Positions 59,148 through 64,000 of a stretch of 64,000 bases of DNA are shown piece by piece. How positions within the stretch are numbered: position 1 is the first letter of the stretch; every line of letters starts with the position of its first letter. Under the pieces are notes generated by a model. That model was not told where the DNA came from, searched no databases, and was given only the letters and a program-made list of their open reading frames with translations. The position numbers and the translations under genes are program-made. This DNA is from UBA4802 sp964509195 (GTDB lineage: Bacteria; Spirochaetota; UBA4802; UB4802). The stretch lies in assembly GCA_964509195.1 (NCBI GenBank), contig CAZDWJ010000004.1:1-64000 (forward strand). The letters are read 5' to 3'.

Positions 59148-61061
59148 ATGAGTAAGATAATAGGAATTGACCTTGGAACCACAAACTCGTGTGTTGCAGT
59201 TATGGTTGGTGGCGAACCAGTGGTTATACCTAATTCCGAAGGGCAACGGACAACTCCATCGGTGGTTGCATTCACCGATAAAGGGGAACGTTTGGTTGGT
59301 CAGGTTGCCAAAAACCAGATGATAACAAACCCTGAAAACACAATACGTTCAATCAAGCGATTTATGGGACGGAACTACAGCGAAGTAACTGGTGAAATAA
59401 AAATGGTTCCCTATACTGTCGTTGATGATGGTAAAAATGGGGTAAAGGTTAAAACTATAGCAGGAGATTTTACTCCTCAGGAGATATCGGCACGAATATT
59501 ACAGAAGATGAAACAGAGTGCTGAGGATTACTTAGGCGAGAGAGTTACCCGCGCTGTTATCACGGTACCTGCGTACTTTAACGATGCCCAGAGGCAGGCT
59601 ACAAAAGATGCGGGCCGTATTGCAGGATTGACAGTTGAGCGAATAATCAATGAGCCAACTGCAGCGGCACTGGCGTATGGTCTTGATAAGAAGGAGCGCA
59701 ATCACAAAATAGCTGTATACGATTTAGGTGGAGGAACGTTTGATATTTCTATATTGGAATTGGGTGATGGAGTATTTGAAGTAAAATCTACCAATGGTAA
59801 TACCCATCTTGGTGGAGATGATTTTGACCAGCGCATAATGGAATGGCTTATTGCTGAATTTAAAAAGCAGACAGGTATTGATTTGAGCACCGACAAGATG
59901 GCGTTGCAGCGGTTAAAAGAAGCTGCTGAAAAAGCAAAGATTGAACTATCCAACAAATTGCAGACCGAAATCAATATACCATTTATTACTGCTGACCAGA
60001 GTGGCCCAAAGCACCTTATAATGACGCTCACCCGTTCCAAATTTGAAGGATTAGTGGAAGACCTTATTGAGTCAACTAAAGAGCCGTGTATAAAGGCGCT
60101 TGAAGATGCAGGGCTTACTCCAGGGGATATTGATGAAGTAATTTTAGTAGGTGGGTCAACACGAATTCCTGCTGTTCAAGAGCTTGTACGCAGAGTATTT
60201 GGCAAAGAGCCTCATAAGGGTGTAAACCCTGACGAAGTGGTTGCAGTTGGTGCTGCTATACAGGGTGGAGTACTTGCAGGTGAAGTGCACGATGTGTTGC
60301 TACTTGATGTTATTCCACTCTCGCTTGGTATTGAAACATTGGGTGGAGTAATGACAAAGCTCATTGAGCGAAATACCACCATTCCAACACGCAAAAGCCA
60401 GATATTCTCCACTGCTGCTGACAACCAGACAGCGGTATCAATACATGTATTGCAGGGTGAGCGTGAACTGGCATCTCAGAACAGAACCATTGGAAGGTTT
60501 GACCTGATTGGTATTCCACCTGCACCACGTGGCGTACCACAGATTGAGGTGACATTTGATATTGATGCTAATGGCATACTGCATGTCTCTGCAAAGGATT
60601 TAGGTACTGGTAAAGAGCAGAAGATACGAATAGAAGCATCAAGTGGCCTGAGCGAAGAAGACATCAAAAAGATGGTGAAGGATGCAGAGCTGCATGCTGA
60701 AGAAGACCGAAAAGCACGACAGCTTGTTGAAGCACGTAATGAAGCAGATGCGCTCATATATTCACTTGAAAAACTCATTCGTGAGAATGAAGGCAAGATT
60801 GATGCCAGTGAAAAAGCTTCAATAGAAGCCGAAATTGAAAATCTGCGTAAGGCAATGGAGTCAACCGATATTAATGTGATACGCGACGCAAAGGCAAAGT
60901 TAGAAAGAGCATCACATTCCTTTGCAGAACGCCTCTACAAACAGGGTGCTGAGCAGTATGCAAAATCGCAGCAGCCTGAAGGTGCACAGGAGAGCACACA
61001 GAGCAGCGAAAAGGTGTACGATGCAGATTATGAAGTAGTGGATGATGATAAGAAAAAATAA
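59148..61061 (+). CDS. dnaK: Molecular chaperone DnaK (Hsp70)
   Basis: 637 residues. Nucleotide-binding domain: IGIDLGTTNSCVAVM, PYTVVDDGKNGV, ITVPAYFNDAQRQATKDAGR, INEPTAAALAYG, VYDLGGGTFDISILEL, ILVGGSTRIPAVQELV. Substrate-binding domain: DVIPLSLGIETLGGVMTKLI, NTTIPTRKSQIFSTAADNQT. The C-terminal lid ends with DADYEVVDDDKKK, the family's acidic tail for co-chaperone contact. GGAG precedes the ATG. Followed by a strong hairpin before dnaJ. Confidence 0.98.
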   Translation: MSKIIGIDLGTTNSCVAVMVGGEPVVIPNSEGQRTTPSVVAFTDKGERLVGQVAKNQMITNPENTIRSIKRFMGRNYSEVTGEIKMVPYTVVDDGKNGVKVKTIAGDFTPQEISARILQKMKQSAEDYLGERVTRAVITVPAYFNDAQRQATKDAGRIAGLTVERIINEPTAAALAYGLDKKERNHKIAVYDLGGGTFDISILELGDGVFEVKSTNGNTHLGGDDFDQRIMEWLIAEFKKQTGIDLSTDKMALQRLKEAAEKAKIELSNKLQTEINIPFITADQSGPKHLIMTLTRSKFEGLVEDLIESTKEPCIKALEDAGLTPGDIDEVILVGGSTRIPAVQELVRRVFGKEPHKGVNPDEVVAVGAAIQGGVLAGEVHDVLLLDVIPLSLGIETLGGVMTKLIERNTTIPTRKSQIFSTAADNQTAVSIHVLQGERELASQNRTIGRFDLIGIPPAPRGVPQIEVTFDIDANGILHVSAKDLGTGKEQKIRIEASSGLSEEDIKKMVKDAELHAEEDRKARQLVEARNEADALIYSLEKLIRENEGKIDASEKASIEAEIENLRKAMESTDINVIRDAKAKLERASHSFAERLYKQGAEQYAKSQQPEGAQESTQSSEKVYDADYEVVDDDKKK

Positions 61062-61073
61062 TGCATTATAAAC

Positions 61074-61112
61074 AATTATACGACAATGCTTGTCATTGTC
61101 GTATAATTTTTG
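61074..61112 (+). terminator. Hairpin terminator between dnaK and dnaJ
   Basis: AATTATACGACAATG (61074-61088) pairs perfectly over 15 bases with CATTGTCGTATAATT (61094-61108), loop CTTGT, and a T-run follows (61107-61111). This should stop most transcripts after dnaK, leaving dnaJ at a lower level or with its own promoter downstream. Confidence 0.85.
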
Positions 61113-61141
61113 TAATCTTTTTAAAATAAGGGGTGATGACC

Positions 61142-62254
61142 TTGGCTACGACAAAGAGAGATTATTATGAAGTGTTGGGTGTTCCTCGGAATGCATCAGA
61201 AGATGAGATAAAGCAAGCTTACCGAAAGCTTGCTTTAAAATATCACCCTGACCGCAATAAAGGAAGTAAAGAAGCAGAAGAAAAATTTAAAGAAGCTACT
61301 GAAGCCTATGAAGTGTTGCGCGACCCCAAACGGCGTGCACAGTATGATAAATTTGGGCACGAGGGTGTTGCCGGTTTTGAAGGTTTTGGCAGAGGAGCAT
61401 ATACAGATTTTTCGGATATCTTTGGCGATTTTGATTTAGGCGATATATTTGAAAGTTTTTTTGGCGCTGGTTTTGGCACCCGTACCCGCTCAACACGTGT
61501 GCGGCGTGGCAGGGATATTCAATATGACCTTTCTATTACACTGGAAGATGCAGCGTTAGGCAAAGAAGTGCAGATTGAAATACCACGTCATGAGGTGTGC
61601 AGTGCATGCGCAGGAACAGGTTCGGCATCAGGCACAAAACCAACAGTATGTCCTGTGTGTAATGGCACCGGGCAGGTTCGTCAAACGCAAGGATTTTTCT
61701 CAATTACCCAGACATGTTATAAATGCAGGGGTGAAGGCAAAATCATTACCTCACCGTGCCGGGTATGTAAAGGCACAGGCCTTGAGGAAAAACACCGTAA
61801 AATCACTGTAAAAATCCCTGCTGGTGTTGAATCTGGATCCCGTCTTAAAATTGCAGGTGAGGGTGAACAGGGGCCGGGTGGAGGTCCTGCAGGTGACCTT
61901 TATGTGGTGGTTCATATCCAGAAACATCCAATGTTTGAACGCCATGGCAATGACCTGATAAGTGTGGTAGATGTTTCATTTGCAGTTGCCTGTCTGGGAG
62001 GCGAGATTGAAGTGCCGACAATTTATGGTAAAAAAGCTAAGATGAAAATACCTGCAGGTACAGAAAATAGCCAGATTTTCAGACTTAAAGGTAATGGAAT
62101 GCCCTACTTGGGATCGTATGGCAAGGGCGATCAACTGGTGAAAATTAACATTAAAGTGCCAAAGAAACTCAGTCCACGACAGAAAGAGCTATTAAAGGAA
62201 TTTGCCCGTATTGAAGGTGAAACTGTAGATGCAGACCGTGAATTTTATACATAA
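61142..62254 (+). CDS. dnaJ: Co-chaperone DnaJ (Hsp40)
   Basis: About 370 residues. J domain with DYYEVLGVPRNASEDEIKQA and the HPD motif in YHPDRNKGS, Gly/Phe region, and the four CxxCxGxG zinc repeats: CSACAGTG, CPVCNGTG, CYKCRGEG, CRVCKGTG. C-terminal substrate-binding domains follow. The start is set at TTG 61142 because ATTKRDYYEVLG is the family N-terminus and AAGGGG lies eight bases upstream; an in-frame ATG at 61136 is too close to that site. Confidence 0.97.
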   Translation: MATTKRDYYEVLGVPRNASEDEIKQAYRKLALKYHPDRNKGSKEAEEKFKEATEAYEVLRDPKRRAQYDKFGHEGVAGFEGFGRGAYTDFSDIFGDFDLGDIFESFFGAGFGTRTRSTRVRRGRDIQYDLSITLEDAALGKEVQIEIPRHEVCSACAGTGSASGTKPTVCPVCNGTGQVRQTQGFFSITQTCYKCRGEGKIITSPCRVCKGTGLEEKHRKITVKIPAGVESGSRLKIAGEGEQGPGGGPAGDLYVVVHIQKHPMFERHGNDLISVVDVSFAVACLGGEIEVPTIYGKKAKMKIPAGTENSQIFRLKGNGMPYLGSYGKGDQLVKINIKVPKKLSPRQKELLKEFARIEGETVDADREFYT

Positions 62255-62260
62255 CATAAA

Positions 62261-62292
62261 AAAAGAGCGGCTTGTTTTACAGCCGCTCTTTT
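62261..62292. terminator. Bidirectional terminator after dnaJ
   Basis: AAAAGAGCGGCT (62261-62272) pairs exactly with AGCCGCTCTTTT (62281-62292) around TTGTTTTAC-like loop bases, with A- and T-tracts on both sides. The convergent PilZ-like gene stops inside it at 62277. Confidence 0.9.
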
Positions 62293-63314
62293 ACATATTT
62301 TGATATTACATTTCCTGCAGCTTCTGACATCTCAATAAACTTAAATGTGTAGTAGATAATCTTTTCTTTTGTGATGGTACGTGAAGCTAAGATTTTACTA
62401 ACTATTTCTATTTTAAAATTTTCCAGTGTAAAAAATAAAGTGTATTCATTCTGATATTGTAGCGTTGTTTCAACCCGCACCACAGCTTCAAATTCGTTTA
62501 TCCGTTCAATGGTGCCATTCACTGGTCCACTATGATCATGTTGTATGATAGCTTCTTCTTCCTTGTCATCCTTTTTCTTTTGAATAGAGCATGGAATAAG
62601 CGTTTGTATATATGGATGGTGCACCTCTTTGCCCCGTTTTATCACTTCAGGTTTTTTTAATAGTATGGTGTTTTCCTGAATTGCTGTAATTTCAGATTCA
62701 AAAGAGTATTCGGCATCCCCATTTCTGAAAAAAAATATTGATACGGGTTCGGTTATTATTTCATCCGGCAGTTGTCCTGATTTTCTGAAGTACCTGCAGT
62801 GAATAGTATCCTCTGCAATTAACATTATTTTTGCTAAGAATGTTCTGCCTGTTGAACTGTATCCGCACACCAGTGTATCGGTAGATATGTCCTCAAGTGA
62901 ATCAAGTGGTTGCTGGTACTCTACAGGGTTATAAATTCTTTCGAACGTTATGACAATATCTTTAAAAATATCTTTTAAATCATCAGGGGGTTCTTTTAGT
63001 TTGGCAATATACTGTAAAAACTTAACAAGACCGGTTTCAAATAATGCTTTATTGATAAATATTATTTCTGGTGAGCTTAGTTTGGATAGTGCGACAATGT
63101 GTTGTAGAATGCGAATCTGATAACCAGTAAGCCCACGCTGTCGGGCTTTATAGATAAAAATTTGCTCTAAACTTAATTTTTTAAGTTTCAGATATTGATT
63201 ATATTTCAGCAATGCAAAGAACGCTATAACTAAAAGGATTACTAATAAGGTTAAGCCCACTTCCCATAAGGGAGCAACCCTCCAGCGAACCCCAAATACT
63301 GTAATTATTTCCAT
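62277..63314 (-). CDS. Membrane-anchored PilZ-like protein
   Basis: 345 residues. One N-terminal transmembrane helix (EVGLTLLVILLVIAFFALL), then a helical cytoplasmic region (RGLTGYQIRILQHIVALSKL) and two beta-rich parts; the last (GTIERINEFEAVVRVETT, YYTFKFIEMSEAAGNVIS) has the layout of PilZ domains that bind c-di-GMP, and the YcgR-type order is common in spirochaetes. A clear RxxxR...D/NxSxxG motif is not obvious, so c-di-GMP binding is uncertain. The protein could link second-messenger signals to motility. Monocistronic. Confidence 0.65.
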   Translation of the reverse strand: MEIITVFGVRWRVAPLWEVGLTLLVILLVIAFFALLKYNQYLKLKKLSLEQIFIYKARQRGLTGYQIRILQHIVALSKLSSPEIIFINKALFETGLVKFLQYIAKLKEPPDDLKDIFKDIVITFERIYNPVEYQQPLDSLEDISTDTLVCGYSSTGRTFLAKIMLIAEDTIHCRYFRKSGQLPDEIITEPVSIFFFRNGDAEYSFESEITAIQENTILLKKPEVIKRGKEVHHPYIQTLIPCSIQKKKDDKEEEAIIQHDHSGPVNGTIERINEFEAVVRVETTLQYQNEYTLFFTLENFKIEIVSKILASRTITKEKIIYYTFKFIEMSEAAGNVISKYVKERL

Positions 63315-63847
63315 ATTACTTTACCGTATTTACTTATTAAATTTTATTCATTGCGTTACTAAAATATTTTGATAGATCATATTTCAATGTAATCCATATG
63401 TATAAAAAACACATTTAAAAGAACACCGTATGTGCTAAGGCAATATTATAGTGTATGTGGGAACAATGCCCCAATACACATAACCCCTTTAAAGAACACC
63501 GCGTGTGCTGTAGTAGTATAATAGAATATGTGGACATTAAGTCCACGTAAAAACCATTTTTTTATAGTAACCCGCGTGTGCCGTAGTGGTATGAATGTTT
63601 GAGCTCCCTATGTAAAGGTGGATTCCCGCATACAGGTATCTATCTACTTCGTGACAAAGCCTGATATCAACCTGCAGATTAGGGATTCCATGCTCAGTAG
63701 TGTTGGAACTACAATATGACATACCATACACGAACACCGCAGGCTTATAATCTAATATACTGAAATAATATTTGTTGGCAACAAAAATTTTACTTGCTAA
63801 TGCAGAAGTGTACACTACTACATGAAAAAAAATTGTGATTAATTCTC
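63315..63847. other. Intergenic region holding the ~73-bp tandem repeat
   Basis: No gene supported. The region contains the repeat block at 63417-63600 and AT-rich DNA between the leftward PilZ-like gene and the rightward truncated gene. Confidence 0.5.
63417..63600. repeat. Imperfect tandem repeat with ~73-bp period
   Basis: Related units begin with GAACACCG(T/C)(A/G)TGTGCT at 63421 and 63494, with a weaker third at about 63567 (GTAACCCGCGTGTGCC). Units 1 and 2 then share a segment of the form GTA(A/G)TA-T-ATAG-(G/A)TATGTGG, and each ends in a small inverted repeat (TGTGGAC/GTCCACG in unit 2). Another GAACACCGC word occurs at 63734. No gene fits here. Confidence 0.6.
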
Positions 63848-64000
63848 ATGGCAAAAAAACATATTCATATAATTTTTATAATTCTTGTAAGCATAACGGT
63901 GCCATTGCTCATATACCCTTTTGGGAAAAACAAGGTCACAGTTGAAACATTTAAATGGCACATATTGAAAACAATTCATTGTAATGTATATTACCCGTAT
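63848..64000 (+). CDS. Exported protein, N-terminus only (truncated by window end)
   Basis: The ATG at 63848 opens a frame that runs to the last base (51 codons). It has a signal peptide (HIHIIFIILVSITVPLLIYP) followed by FGKNKVTVETFKWHILKTIH then CNVYYPY. The pattern 'FGKNKVxYxxFxWxxxxTxHFxIYYP' is typical of exported proteins that carry a peptidase-MA-like or TolB/PD40 propeller region in spirochaetes and Bacteroidetes (from memory). No Shine-Dalgarno is obvious. Confidence 0.5.
   Translation, partial: MAKKHIHIIFIILVSITVPLLIYPFGKNKVTVETFKWHILKTIHCNVYYPY

Noticed and set aside
63417..63600. Possible CRISPR array
   Set aside because: The repeated units are about 73 bases long, diverge strongly and have no constant-repeat/variable-spacer pattern; no cas genes are present.

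Overview
The window is a chromosomal segment of an AT-rich, diderm, flagellated bacterium, and a member of Spirochaetota is the most likely source. Sequence support includes a flagellar switch gene (fliG), a membrane-anchored PilZ-like protein, many exported beta-barrel proteins and lipoproteins with loose lipoboxes, and helical periplasmic proteins of spirochaetal style. An RnfB-type ferredoxin, a COG1900/NIL-ferredoxin/COG2122 homocysteine operon and a two-gene SUF-like Fe-S assembly system point to an anaerobic or microaerophilic lineage. The phylum call is inference; no rRNA or tRNA gene is visible.

Layout. 1-2.9 kb: short dispersed repeats, a GC-richer chemotaxis receptor and an insertion-sequence remnant. 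2.9-12.5 kb: prepilin peptidase, three consecutive outer-membrane barrel proteins, a membrane glycosyltransferase, a phosphoethanolamine transferase, a decayed methyltransferase, a HAD phosphatase and a ketopantoate-reductase-like protein. 12.7-19.1 kb: a DUF4143 ATPase, then a tetrapyrrole cluster (hemC, cobA-hemD fusion, a 58-residue winged-helix protein, hemB, hemL). 19-27.5 kb: a degenerate histidine kinase, radical SAM activase, Rpn-type nuclease, Dus, a CorA variant, an NTPase, a lipoprotein pair and SufB-like/SufC. 27.9-33.4 kb: a PLP decarboxylase, secreted proteins, and a papain-like protease followed directly by a chagasin-type inhibitor lipoprotein. 33.4-37.8 kb: three hsp20 genes behind a CIRCE operator, a beta-flower protein, and the homocysteine operon. 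39-56 kb: mostly housekeeping genes (radical SAM proteins, TetR, GHKL ATPase, rnfB, fliG, rsmA, SDR, inositol phosphate synthase, HerA-like ATPase, carB). 56-62.3 kb: two spirochaete-style hypothetical genes, then hrcA-grpE-dnaK-dnaJ behind a second CIRCE. 62.3-64 kb: the PilZ-like protein, a tandem repeat block and the start of a truncated exported gene.

Regulatory logic visible in the sequence. HrcA, encoded here, should control both its own operon and the hsp20 operon, because both have a TTGACG promoter followed immediately by a perfect CIRCE (9-9-9) element. Clear hairpin terminators lie after the 29.6 kb gene, after the hsp20 operon, after the inositol-phosphate synthase gene, between dnaK and dnaJ, and between dnaJ and the PilZ-like gene.

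Most notable: (1) the adjacent secreted C1 protease and I42-type inhibitor; (2) a dispersed octamer GCGATAGY, hand-counted at about 30 copies on both strands and in coding and non-coding DNA, resembling the cyanobacterial HIP1 phenomenon; (3) GGGGTCAGAGC repeats, four of them clustered at the left end and two inside a coding sequence, where both are read as Ala-Leu-Thr-Pro; (4) the complete three-gene homocysteine operon; (5) a degenerate kinase and a CorA with GMS in place of GMN.
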